NCBI GenBank assembly: GCA_009700405.1
Contig: WLMD01000026.1
Coordinates: 1 to 16,094 of the forward strand
Source: Actinomycetota bacterium
Lineage (GTDB): Bacteria > Actinomycetota > Actinomycetes > Nanopelagicales > Nanopelagicaceae
Direction of reading: 5' to 3'
DNA: 16,094 nucleotides
Shown piece after piece: positions 1-7,963 of the stretch. Numbering within the stretch: the stretch's first letter is position 1; every line of letters begins with the position of its first letter. The notes under the pieces were generated by a model, which worked only from the letters and a program-made list of their open reading frames with translations, made no database searches and had not been told where the DNA came from. Both the position numbers and the translations under genes were made by a program.

Positions 1-1250
1 AGATCAATGACTATCTCATTAGGCGTGATTATTCCGTGTCCAGCTCTCTCAGTAACTATCTTCAGAGCCTGTGCTGATTCGAGGTTTTGCGGTATTGCAG
101 TAAGAGAACTTGGAGTTACGTGGAGCCACAAGACCGAAGATGCCATCAGTGCAAGTGCAGCGAGAGCTGCCAGAAGTACTGAAATTGGCCTGCGAATAAC
201 GAATCTTCCTATTCGCGCCCACATCCCAGACATCAAGTCTTTACGTGCCATCAGTCCTTGGAATTTATATGGTGTTACACCGCGACGACCAAGAATTGAA
301 AGCATTGCTGGTTGAAGTGTTAGTGCGGCCAGTACTGAGACGATTGGAATTACGATTCCAGCGGCGCCCAAGGAATGCACAAAGGGAACCGGAACTAATA
401 GGAGAGTCGCAATACCAATGGAGACACTTAGTCCGGAGAGAATTACAGTGCGTCCAGCAGTCGTCATTGTCTTAGCTATAGCTTCATCTACCGAAATAAC
501 CTCATCATCCATGAGTTCTCTGCGGAATCGGTGCACAATAAGTAAGGAGTAATCAATTGCTAAGCCAAGCCCAATAAGTTCGATGATGTTTGGAATATAG
601 AGAACCATCAACATTTTATGGGCCATGATGTAGATAATCCCAAGTGCCAGCGAGATTGTCGCTGCGGCAAAAACCAATGGAACAAACATTGCCAAACAGG
701 CGCCAAGCACTAAGAGCAGTAAAAGCAGCGCAAGCACAATCGCCAGAATCTGTCCCCATCGCAAATCAGAATCCAATACAGGAGCGACATCGTGCTCGAT
801 GGCGGGAGGGCCTGTTACAAGCGCATCCGGTAAACCTTGATCATCGAGTGCTTGCCGAAAGCGCTCGGTATATTGCGCCGCATCAATGAGTGAGAATGAT
901 GTGCCAATACTTGTGAAGAGAACGCCAGCTAATGCCCGTTGCTGAAATATGTGCGAAGTAGGTATAACGAGTGAGGCGGCTACCACTTTCTCTTTGTAGA
1001 TTTGAACTTGAGCGTCAGTGGTTTTCTTAAATTTCATGAGAACGGTAAATGTGCCTTCGGTGTTTTCGTTGAAGTGTTTAGCTAGTAGCTGGTCAGCTTC
1101 TTGGGATGCGCTTCCAGGAATTGTTACTGACGTAGTCAGGTGGCTATTGAGATTGAGTCCAGCGGCTAGACCAAATAACGAGACAACAACCCAGATCCCC
1201 ACCACAGGGATTCGATTGCGTACAACAACCCTCGTCCATTTCAGAAGCAT
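1..1250 (-). CDS. MMPL/RND-family membrane exporter, N-terminal 416 residues (C-terminus beyond window)
   Basis: Read on the minus strand, an open frame of 416 codons runs off the window start. The protein starts with a short basic N-terminus and TM1 (residues about 13-31), then an extracytoplasmic domain (about 32-160), then a TM bundle (about 165-320) and a further TM after residue 352. The segment GLAIDYSLLIVHRFRRE (228-244) carries the Asp233-Tyr234 pair typical of the proton-relay helix in MmpL exporters. A full-length family member is usually 700 or more residues, so roughly half is missing here. The family exports lipids or hydrophobic compounds using the proton gradient; the cargo here is unknown. 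An in-frame TAG four codons upstream makes ATG 1250 the earliest possible start, although no good ribosome site precedes it. The gene lies 38 bp after the hydrolase and is probably cotranscribed. The family call is secure; the role beside amidases is not understood. Confidence 0.88.
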   Translation of the reverse strand, partial: MLLKWTRVVVRNRIPVVGIWVVVSLFGLAAGLNLNSHLTTSVTIPGSASQEADQLLAKHFNENTEGTFTVLMKFKKTTDAQVQIYKEKVVAASLVIPTSHIFQQRALAGVLFTSIGTSFSLIDAAQYTERFRQALDDQGLPDALVTGPPAIEHDVAPVLDSDLRWGQILAIVLALLLLLLVLGACLAMFVPLVFAAATISLALGIIYIMAHKMLMVLYIPNIIELIGLGLAIDYSLLIVHRFRRELMDDEVISVDEAIAKTMTTAGRTVILSGLSVSIGIATLLLVPVPFVHSLGAAGIVIPIVSVLAALTLQPAMLSILGRRGVTPYKFQGLMARKDLMSGMWARIGRFVIRRPISVLLAALAALALMASSVLWLHVTPSSLTAIPQNLESAQALKIVTERAGHGIITPNEIVID

Positions 1251-1288
1251 TTGCTGAGTCTAACGAAGCACCTGCAGGGCTTTTTTAA

Positions 1289-2188
1289 TTAAGCCGTTGC
1301 AGCATCCAAGAAATCGCAGACTACGCGCTTAAATAGTGCAGGCTCTTCAATGTGAGGCATATGTGATGACTCAGGGAATAGGTGCCATTGAGCCCCAGGG
1401 ATACGTTTATGTATTTCCCCCACCATATAAGGCGTGGCCTCATCGTATTGTCCAGAAACCAGGAGAGTAGGAACATTTATCTCTGCAAGTCGATCTGTGA
1501 TGTCCCAAGTTTTCAAAGAACCGATTGTGTGAAATTCGCTCGGCCCATTCATCGTGTAATACACAGTGGGATCAACCTTAAGTAAATCAAACGAGGCGAC
1601 AACACTTGGTGGCATCGGTACGCGACATACGTGGCGGGAGTAGAAGATTTGCATGGCTTCTTCATAGGCAGGGTCGTCCGTTGTTCCTGCTTCTTCGTGC
1701 TTAAGCAGTATTGCTTGATTCTCTGGCGGCAATTGCGCGCGAAGTTTATTTGCTTCGCTTACCCATACAGCCATACTTGATGGGGAATCAGCAATGACTA
1801 GAGCCGCTAAGCCCGATGGTCTGCCAATTGCGTACTGCATTCCCAACATTCCACCCCATGATTGACCAAGAATGGCGTAGTTCTTATCTATTCCGAGTTC
1901 TTTCGTTAATAGAGAAAGTTCTTCCATAAAAAGTTCTGGAGTCCAGAATTCTTTTGGCGCATTTGGGATAAGCGTTGAATTTCCGCAACCCAATTGATCG
2001 TAAAGCACACAAGGGCGCCCGCTCATGAGAATCAGATCGGCAGCTGCCTCCAAATAGTTGTGGCCAACGCCAGGTCCGCCATGGAGGAGGACAACAGGCG
2101 TCTTGCCTGAATTCAGATCTCCTAATACTCGATACCAAGTCTGCCCATGCTGCCATTTCATTACAGACTCTTTCATCGGTATCCCCAT
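1289..2188 (-). CDS. Alpha/beta hydrolase, proline iminopeptidase / L-amino-acid amidase type (MEROPS S33-like)
   Basis: A 299-residue alpha/beta hydrolase. The oxyanion motif HGGPG is at 36-40, the nucleophile elbow GQSWGG at 108-113 puts Ser110 as the nucleophile, and Asp249 (SGQYDE) and His276 (ESSHM) complete the triad. The stretch NGPSEFHTIGSLK (214-226) and the HGGPG box are typical of proline-specific aminopeptidases and the related L-prolinamide / amino-acid amide hydrolases. It should cleave an N-terminal residue (often Pro) from short peptides or hydrolyse amino-acid amides in the cytosol; no signal peptide is visible. It starts 15 bp after the amidase-family gene upstream, so the two are likely cotranscribed. 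ATG 2188 has no clear Shine-Dalgarno sequence. The in-frame ATG at 2176, with GGGG about 6 nt before it, is a credible alternative that loses four residues. Substrate is not determinable from sequence. Confidence 0.88.
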   Translation of the reverse strand: MGIPMKESVMKWQHGQTWYRVLGDLNSGKTPVVLLHGGPGVGHNYLEAAADLILMSGRPCVLYDQLGCGNSTLIPNAPKEFWTPELFMEELSLLTKELGIDKNYAILGQSWGGMLGMQYAIGRPSGLAALVIADSPSSMAVWVSEANKLRAQLPPENQAILLKHEEAGTTDDPAYEEAMQIFYSRHVCRVPMPPSVVASFDLLKVDPTVYYTMNGPSEFHTIGSLKTWDITDRLAEINVPTLLVSGQYDEATPYMVGEIHKRIPGAQWHLFPESSHMPHIEEPALFKRVVCDFLDAATA

Positions 2189-2203
2189 TTCAAAGTTGTT
2201 CAG

Positions 2204-3157
2204 TTATTCAATCTTAAAAGGTTTTGGACAAGCCGCAATCTTTGGAACGCTCATTTTTGCTATGACTGTTCCGGTGCTGGGATGCACTGCTTGAGCAATC
2301 CCAAGATTTCCCTGAACTGAGAGAAATATAAATGCATCTTCAATGGTGAATCCCCAATGTTTGACCAAGAGATTGGCTGCTTCCTCGCACGCAATCTGCA
2401 TAGCGCCTGGAATATCTTCGATGGCAACTCCATGGGTAATCCACGAAGTCTCAGTTTCGGTCACTGGATATTCAGTACCAATTCCTTTAATCAGATTAAC
2501 TCGAATGAGAACATCACCTGCAATTTCAATTCCCGTGCCGCAAATTTCGCCATCTCCCATGGATGCATGCATATCTCCCATGGAAAGTAGCCCACCTGGA
2601 TGCTTCACAGGCAAATGAATAGTCGAACCTATTTTGTTCATATTGTTATCAAGGTTCCCTCCGTGCTTGCCAGCGGGAAGCGTAGAGATATCCCCTGACT
2701 CAGGCGCGAGACCTATGACTCCAAGCATTGGTGATGCAGGAAATGAGACATTGTCGTTCATCGTCACGATGCCATCTTTTACATCGAAAAACCGCGCATA
2801 TTGTTCTTTAATAAGGTGCTGCAGTTGGCCATTTCCTGGATATGTGCGTGCAACTCCACGCGGTCCTGGTTGAATATCAAGAATGGTTACCGACAAGGTG
2901 TCGCCCGGTTGCGCCCCAGTAACGAAAATTGGCCCAGTCGCGGGATTAATCAGTGAATCTGGAATCGGCAAGAGCGCGTTCTCTGCATTGGTAATTGCAC
3001 CCATGTAGCAATCCCAGGTTTGAACGTGGATGAGGTCACCAGGTGAGACAGTCAGAGCGGGTGCATGTTCAGAGTTAAATGAGAAAAAGTGATGATCTCG
3101 TGACAGGTAGTGGTCAGCATCTTTGAATGAGGCTTTATTGCGTCCGAGCTTGATCAC
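2204..3157 (-). CDS. Acetamidase/formamidase family protein (FmdA_AmdA), paralogue 1
   Basis: This protein hydrolyses amides, by family, to a carboxylate and ammonia in the cytosol. Family hallmarks, numbered from GTG 3157, are TWDC (47-50), HGGN (165-168) and GDMHASMGDGE (194-204), rich in His/Asp/Glu suited to metal binding and catalysis. At about 317 residues it matches the shorter acetamidase-type members, not the roughly 400-residue formamidases. About half the residues match the second paralogue at 8950-9870. The frame stays open up to a TTG at 3223, but GTG 3157 has AGGG 7 nt upstream, and the paralogue and the family begin near it, so I chose GTG. It is the first gene of the minus-strand operon (amidase, hydrolase, MMPL), divergent from the ABC importer. 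The family is clear; the real amide substrate, or even amidase activity, is inferred. Confidence 0.87.
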   Translation of the reverse strand: MIKLGRNKASFKDADHYLSRDHHFFSFNSEHAPALTVSPGDLIHVQTWDCYMGAITNAENALLPIPDSLINPATGPIFVTGAQPGDTLSVTILDIQPGPRGVARTYPGNGQLQHLIKEQYARFFDVKDGIVTMNDNVSFPASPMLGVIGLAPESGDISTLPAGKHGGNLDNNMNKIGSTIHLPVKHPGGLLSMGDMHASMGDGEICGTGIEIAGDVLIRVNLIKGIGTEYPVTETETSWITHGVAIEDIPGAMQIACEEAANLLVKHWGFTIEDAFIFLSVQGNLGIAQAVHPSTGTVIAKMSVPKIAACPKPFKIE

Positions 3158-3271
3158 TAATTCACCCTGGCTTCCTAGTGCTAAAACTTGATTATGGTGA
3201 GAGCATAAGCCATTAATCAGCAATCTCAGTAGGTATTGCTAGCCAAAATAATCACCATTCGGAGGTGTTCA
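3158..3271. promoter_or_regulatory. Divergent control region between amidase operon and ABC-importer operon
   Basis: This 114-bp region is the only sizeable non-coding stretch in the window and must hold the promoters of both the minus-strand amidase operon and the plus-strand importer operon. It is AT-rich. AATAAT at 3247-3252 is the best -10-like hexamer for the plus strand, but no matching -35 is visible. The strong ribosome site GGAGG at 3261-3265, 6 nt before GTG 3272, decides the start of the binding-protein gene. A shared regulator is plausible, since both operons carry related amidases. Confidence 0.5.
3219..3240. promoter_or_regulatory. Candidate operator: inverted repeat AGCAAT-N10-ATTGCT
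   Basis: Two perfect 6-bp inverted arms, AGCAAT (3219-3224) and ATTGCT (3235-3240), are separated by 10 bp, so their centres are about 16 bp apart, close to one and a half helix turns. The element sits in the middle of the divergent control region, where a dimeric regulator could control both operons. No regulator gene lies in the window. Arms of this length can occur by chance, so this is a suggestion only. Confidence 0.3.
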
Positions 3272-4987
3272 GTGCATCGTCACATTAAGGTTCTTAGTTC
3301 ATTCGCAGGAATCGCAGCTCTTATTGTTTCGGCAGTTGTCGGAACTTCATCGGCATCTGCAGCAGCGGCAGGAGCGCTCGCTCCATACGATGCCAAGCAT
3401 GCAGGTGGCACGGTTACATTGGTGGCTCAAGCAGCAGCAGGAACGCTTGATCCCAAAGTTAACTACACCGCTCAATTTTGGCAGCTATACCAGGCTACAT
3501 ACGATGGATTGCTTACATTTAGCTACGGAAGTGGAGCGACAACATTTGTTGTTGTCCCTGACTTAGCAGAAGCACTTCCAGTTTCCAGCAATGGTGGAAA
3601 AACTTTAACTTTCAAGCTTCGCAGCGGAATAAAGTTTTCAAACGGCAAGCCAGTAACTGTTGCCGATGTTAAGGCTTCATTTGAGCGAATCTTTAAAGTT
3701 TCATCCCCAACTGCAGGTTCTTTCTATAACGGAATCGTTGGAGCGGCTGCGTGCCTCAAGACTCCAGCAACGTGCAAGTTAGATAAAGGAATTGTTGTAA
3801 ATGCTGCAAAGAACACCATTGTCATGAATCTTGTTGCAGCTGACGAAACAATCCTTTCAAAGCTCGCTGTTCCACACGCAGTTATCAACCCAGCATCATC
3901 TCCTTCCAAGGATGCCGGCACAACGATTATTCCTACAACTGGTGCTTATATGTTTAAGTCATATAACCCAAATAAATCCCTAGTAATGGTTCGCAACCCT
4001 TACTACAAGGAATGGTCACATGCTGCTCAGCCTCAGGGGTACCCAGATCAGATTTTATTCAAGTTTGGAATCACACCTACTGCCCAAGTTACAGCAGTTG
4101 AAAATAACCAAGCTAACTGGGCATACGATCCAATTCCGGCAGATCGCCTCAATGAAATCGGCACGAAGTACGCATCCCAGGTACACGTGAACCCATTGAC
4201 AGCTATGTGGTATTTGCCAATGAACGTCAACATTGCACCATTTAATAATGTTAAAGCTCGTCAAGCAGTGAACTACGCAATTGACCGTGCAGCCATGGTA
4301 AAAATCTTTGGTGGCACTCAATTAGCTGGTCCTGTTTGTTCGTTCTTGCCACCTAACTTCCCTGGCCACGTTGATTACTGCGGTTATACCAAGGGCGCAA
4401 CTCCAGCCAAGCCAGCAAAGGCATGGACTGCACCGGACTTAGAACTTGCAAAGCAACTTGTTAAAGATTCAGGTACAGCCGGACAAGAAGTTGGAATCGT
4501 TGTCTCTGATGATGATGTTAATAAGCAGATGGGCGTTTATCTTCAATCTGTTCTAACTTCGATCGGGTATAAGGCAACAGTGAAGCCAATCTCTGGAAAT
4601 ATTCAATTTACATATATCCAGAACACCAGCAACAAGGTTCAGATCTCAGTTTCTCAGTGGTATCAGGATTATCCTGCAGCCTCTGACTTCTTAGATGTTC
4701 TTCTTGGGTGCGCATCATTTACGCCAAATTCTGATTCATCAATCAATATGTCTGGTTACTGCAACAAGGCACTAGATGCCAAAATGGCTAAGGCAAAGAC
4801 TTTGGGCCTTACCGATCCTGTAGCAGCAAACAAGTTGTGGGGTCAGATTGACCAAGAAGTTATGGCCGATGCTCCAGTGGCCGTAGTCTTCACACCTAAG
4901 CAACTTGACTTCATCTCTTCTGGAACGAAGAATTATATCTTCTCTCTTCAGTACAAGATGTTCGTCTCACAACTTCAGGTTAAATAA
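3272..4987 (+). CDS. ABC transporter family 5 extracellular solute-binding protein (peptide/dipeptide type)
   Basis: A 571-residue binding protein that delivers substrate to the permeases encoded just downstream. Residues 1-30 form a signal peptide: basic MHRHIK, a hydrophobic core, then SASA with probable cleavage near residue 30. There is no lipobox cysteine, so it is not an obvious lipoprotein. The mature part follows the OppA/DppA (SBP_bac_5) pattern: the N-terminal strand GGTVTLV, DPKVNYTAQFWQLYQATYDG, the LTFKLRSGIKFSNGKPVTVADV region and RQAVNYAIDR. Several cysteines in the mature domain could form disulfides outside the cell. The frame extends upstream to TTG 3236, but GTG 3272 has GGAGG 6 nt before it and gives a proper signal peptide, so it is the start. 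Substrate could be short peptides or other amide-bearing molecules. It leads a six-gene operon. Confidence 0.93.
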   Translation: MHRHIKVLSSFAGIAALIVSAVVGTSSASAAAAGALAPYDAKHAGGTVTLVAQAAAGTLDPKVNYTAQFWQLYQATYDGLLTFSYGSGATTFVVVPDLAEALPVSSNGGKTLTFKLRSGIKFSNGKPVTVADVKASFERIFKVSSPTAGSFYNGIVGAAACLKTPATCKLDKGIVVNAAKNTIVMNLVAADETILSKLAVPHAVINPASSPSKDAGTTIIPTTGAYMFKSYNPNKSLVMVRNPYYKEWSHAAQPQGYPDQILFKFGITPTAQVTAVENNQANWAYDPIPADRLNEIGTKYASQVHVNPLTAMWYLPMNVNIAPFNNVKARQAVNYAIDRAAMVKIFGGTQLAGPVCSFLPPNFPGHVDYCGYTKGATPAKPAKAWTAPDLELAKQLVKDSGTAGQEVGIVVSDDDVNKQMGVYLQSVLTSIGYKATVKPISGNIQFTYIQNTSNKVQISVSQWYQDYPAASDFLDVLLGCASFTPNSDSSINMSGYCNKALDAKMAKAKTLGLTDPVAANKLWGQIDQEVMADAPVAVVFTPKQLDFISSGTKNYIFSLQYKMFVSQLQVK

Positions 4988-5014
4988 CGCAATAGAAATC
5001 AGGTAAATAAGTAC

Positions 5015-6028
5015 GTGGGCTTAAAAGATAGTAGCGAAGCGATCTTCTCCGAATCACCGGGGAAGATCGCTTTGCGCATCCTTGCCAAAGATAAACGTTC
5101 GATAATTTCACTTTCAATTCTTGGAGTGATTATTTTCTTGTCCTTTATGGCTCCTGTTTTTTCACATTACGTAGCCAATACCAATCCCTTTGAATCAAGT
5201 CTGAATGCCACAATAATTATTCATGGCGCTGAGAAGCCGGTTTTGGAAGCATCCACCACCGGACTTGGACTAGGCGTGACCCCAATTGGGCCAACGTGGA
5301 ATATTAGAAGTTACTTCTTAGGTGCCGACGGCCAAGGTCGTGATGTGATGGCGCGCTTGCTCTATGGGGGCCGAAGCACGCTCATCATCGGTACAACAGC
5401 GGGGCTCTTATGCATCTTCTTTTCATTACTTATCGGAATCATCGCCGGCTATCGCAGAGGGTGGATTGACGCTGTTCTTTCCCGAATCCTGGACATCATT
5501 TGGGCATTCCCGGTCTACCTCTTAGCTATCAGCCTCTCGGTTGTACTTCTCACCTCAGGATTGTCGATCGGGTTCATTCACTTAGGTCCGGGCTCTTTTG
5601 CGCTGCCAATTGTGATTATTGGAGTTGTTTATATTCCCTACGTTGCACGCCCGATTCGTGCACAGGTTCTTGCTCTGCGTGAGCGCGAATTCGTACGCGC
5701 CGCCGTTGGAACAGGTGCGAAGCACTCAACGATTATTTTCCGTGAGATTTTGCCAAATGTGATGCCCAGTGTGATTGTCTTTATCCCAATCATCGTTTCA
5801 CTTTCAATGCTCACTGAATCGGCGCTTTCATTCTTATCTATTGGAGTCCAACCACCAGCGGCATCATGGGGAACGATTATTAACGATGGATTGGCTCTGC
5901 TTTATACGCGGCCAATAGTTGGCTTGGCTCCGGGGCTCATGATTGTTTTTACGGCTGCCGCACTAAATCTTTACGGTGACGCAGTTCGCGATGCGCTCGA
6001 CCCTAAGACAAGAGCGAGGGGCGATTAA
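5015..6028 (+). CDS. ABC transporter permease, OppC/DppC type
   Basis: A 337-residue inner-membrane permease with an OppC-type N-terminal domain (TM1 about 29-51), a long extracytoplasmic loop (about 52-115) containing LGADGQGRDV (102-111), and five more TM segments. The cytoplasmic coupling (EAA) loop is about 223-248 (EREFVRAAVGTGAK), which docks on the ATPase. The start is GTG 5015, 27 bp after the binding-protein gene, with a weak AGGT about 10 nt upstream. Its TAA shares one base with the ATG of the next permease, so the two are probably translationally coupled. The C-type permease precedes the B-type one here, whereas most dpp/opp operons have B before C. The extracytoplasmic loop, with residues around 60-95, is longer than in many DppC proteins. 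Confidence 0.92.
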   Translation: MGLKDSSEAIFSESPGKIALRILAKDKRSIISLSILGVIIFLSFMAPVFSHYVANTNPFESSLNATIIIHGAEKPVLEASTTGLGLGVTPIGPTWNIRSYFLGADGQGRDVMARLLYGGRSTLIIGTTAGLLCIFFSLLIGIIAGYRRGWIDAVLSRILDIIWAFPVYLLAISLSVVLLTSGLSIGFIHLGPGSFALPIVIIGVVYIPYVARPIRAQVLALREREFVRAAVGTGAKHSTIIFREILPNVMPSVIVFIPIIVSLSMLTESALSFLSIGVQPPAASWGTIINDGLALLYTRPIVGLAPGLMIVFTAAALNLYGDAVRDALDPKTRARGD

Positions 6029-6996
6029 TGTTTGCTTTCATTCTTCGTCGTCTCTCCGCAATGGTCTTTGTGCTTGTCTCAATTTCCATTCTTGTATTCT
6101 TTATCTTCTTCGCGACTCCAGGAGTTGACCCTGCAGCGCGTATTGCAGGTCGCAACGCCGATCAACAAACTCTTATGCAGGTGCGGCATTCATTCGAACT
6201 AGATAAACCAATGCCCTTTCGGTACATCTCTATGATGCGCCATCTCTTTATAGATCGCGACCTGACTTCATACGTCAATCGCGGTGCGAAAGTTATTCCA
6301 CAACTATCGCAAGCAATTCCCGCAACGTTTTCATTGGTTATTGGCGCCGCTATCCTCTGGCTCTTTGCTGGAATCTTCTTTGGAATCATGGCGGCAAGTT
6401 CGCGAAGAAAGTGGATAGATCCAACAATCTCATTCTTAGGCATCGTGGGCATTTCTCTGCCTGTTTATTGGCTCGGTGAAGTTGTAAACCTCATCACACA
6501 GTCCAAACTTCACAACTCAGTCTTTCGCTGGGTTCCGCCTCTGGGGTATGTCGGTATCTCTGAAAGCCCTTGGCAATGGTTCTTGCACCTATTTTTCCCT
6601 TGGTTGACTCTCGCAGTTCTTTACGCAGGTATTTATGTTCGAGTCCTGCGAAACGAAATCATGGTCGTAATGGGCGAGGATTACATAAAGACTGAGCGCG
6701 CTAAAGGCGCTAGTGAAAAACGCATCCTTTATAAGCACGCTACGAGGATGAGCTTGATGACCATCGTGTCCTTATTTGGCTTAGATTTTGGTGCGCTGGT
6801 TGGTGGATATGCGCTCTTAACCGAGGTTGTCTTTGGCATTCAAGGGGTTGGAAAACTTACTTTTGATTCCCTGCAAAACTTTGACCTTCCAGTAATTATG
6901 GCCACGGTTATGTATTCATCATTCTTTGTTGTCTTCATGAACGCCTTAGTTGATGTGCTCTATGCAGTTCTGGATCCGCGGGTGCGTCGTGTCTGA
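6028..6996 (+). CDS. ABC transporter permease, OppB/DppB type
   Basis: A 322-residue permease partnering the preceding one. It has the DppB layout: TM1 from residue 7 to 29 after MFAFILRRLS, a long loop after the first TM containing the LDKPMPFRY element (58-66), then five TM helices, with the coupling EAA loop about 216-240 (GEDYIKTERAKGASEK). The ending LDPRVRRV (315-322) is typical of the family. The start ATG overlaps the TAA of the upstream gene by one base, and its TGA lies 8 bp inside the following ATPase gene. Together with its neighbours it forms the heterodimeric membrane channel of a peptide-type importer. No residue needed for the fold appears to be missing. What it transports is set by the binding protein and is not determinable here. 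Confidence 0.92.
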   Translation: MFAFILRRLSAMVFVLVSISILVFFIFFATPGVDPAARIAGRNADQQTLMQVRHSFELDKPMPFRYISMMRHLFIDRDLTSYVNRGAKVIPQLSQAIPATFSLVIGAAILWLFAGIFFGIMAASSRRKWIDPTISFLGIVGISLPVYWLGEVVNLITQSKLHNSVFRWVPPLGYVGISESPWQWFLHLFFPWLTLAVLYAGIYVRVLRNEIMVVMGEDYIKTERAKGASEKRILYKHATRMSLMTIVSLFGLDFGALVGGYALLTEVVFGIQGVGKLTFDSLQNFDLPVIMATVMYSSFFVVFMNALVDVLYAVLDPRVRRV

Positions 6997-7963
6997 GAAA
7001 TTATTAGATGTTAAGAATCTTCACGTCACTTTTGAAACTCGCAGAGGTGATGTCCGCGCCGTCAATGACCTTTCTTTCTCACTGGGCAAAGGTGAAACGT
7101 TAGGGATCGTAGGCGAATCTGGTTCTGGAAAATCTGTTTCCATGAATGCCGTAATGGGGCTATTAAGAGATTCCAATGTAAAGATTTCAGGTGAAGTTTT
7201 CTTTAACGGCCAAGATCTGTTGAAGCAAAATGATGAGACGATGCGATCAATACGTGGCAAAGAGATTGCAATGGTTTTTCAAGATCCAATGACAGCACTA
7301 ACTCCTGTCTATTCGGTTGGATGGCATATTGTTGAACAGATTCGTCTTCACACGCAGCTCACAAAGAAAGAAGCACATAAGCGCGCCATTGAAATTCTTG
7401 ATGAAGTTGGAATTCCAGATGCTGCAAGGCGAGTCAATCAATTTCCTCATGAGTTCTCCGGAGGCATGCGTCAGCGCGCGATTATTGCTATGGCGCTAGC
7501 ACTAAACCCAGCACTGTTGATTGCTGATGAACCAACGACTGCGTTAGATGTAACAATTCAGGCGCAAATCTTGGATCTCCTCAAGCAACTGCAGAAACAA
7601 CATAATTCTTCAATCATTATTATTACTCACGACATGGGAGTTGTTTCAGAGATTGCCGATGAAGTTCTTGTTATGTATGCAGGACGTCCAGTTGAGAGAG
7701 CCACTAAGCAATCTCTTTTCGCTAATCCTCAACACCCTTACACCCAAGGATTAATGAATTCAGTGCCACGCGTTGATCGCCCACGTTCTGCCCATTTGGA
7801 TGCCATTCCCGGACAACCCGCTTCTTTATTGAATTTACCTGTCGGGTGTGCCTTCTCTAATAGATGCTCAAAGGTACATAGCGCATGCTCTGAAGTGCCT
7901 GTCTTCATGGCGAATTCAACTGGTCACGGAAGTGCATGCTTCTTAGTGGGTGATCGATCATGA
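6989..7963 (+). CDS. ABC transporter ATPase, OppD/DppD type with C-terminal four-cysteine domain
   Basis: A 324-residue ATPase. Walker A GESGSGKS is at 42-49, the Q-loop Gln at 98, the signature SGGMR at 157-161, Walker B ending Asp180-Glu181, and the switch His at 214. The C-terminal oligopeptide-transporter domain carries four cysteines (287, 293, 300, 317; CX5CX6CX16C), the arrangement linked to a [4Fe-4S] cluster in OppD/DppD proteins. I placed the start at GTG 6989, giving MSEKLLDVKNLHVTF, the normal N-terminus. An in-frame ATG at 6950 would add 13 residues unlike any family member, inside the permease gene. The gene overlaps the permease by 8 bp and the next ATPase by 4 bp, which points to tight translational coupling. 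Confidence 0.93.
   Translation: MSEKLLDVKNLHVTFETRRGDVRAVNDLSFSLGKGETLGIVGESGSGKSVSMNAVMGLLRDSNVKISGEVFFNGQDLLKQNDETMRSIRGKEIAMVFQDPMTALTPVYSVGWHIVEQIRLHTQLTKKEAHKRAIEILDEVGIPDAARRVNQFPHEFSGGMRQRAIIAMALALNPALLIADEPTTALDVTIQAQILDLLKQLQKQHNSSIIIITHDMGVVSEIADEVLVMYAGRPVERATKQSLFANPQHPYTQGLMNSVPRVDRPRSAHLDAIPGQPASLLNLPVGCAFSNRCSKVHSACSEVPVFMANSTGHGSACFLVGDRS

Noticed and set aside
3188..3217. TTGATT and ATTAAT as a -35/-10 pair
   Set aside because: The spacer is 18 bp and the -10 lacks the key TA at its first two positions; a start from there is not supported.
3193..3259. Distant inverted 7-mers ATGGTGA and TCACCAT
   Set aside because: More than 50 bp apart with short arms; expected by chance in AT-rich DNA of this size.
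3236..3271. TTG 3236 as the start of the binding-protein gene
   Set aside because: It would put 12 extra residues before the signal peptide; GTG 3272 has GGAGG 6 nt upstream.
3272..3380. Lipoprotein signal on the binding protein
   Set aside because: No cysteine follows the hydrophobic core; the site SASA-A fits signal peptidase I.
6950..6988. ATG 6950 as the start of the first ATPase
   Set aside because: It gives 13 N-terminal residues read out of frame with the permease and absent from the family; GTG 6989 yields the standard N-terminus.
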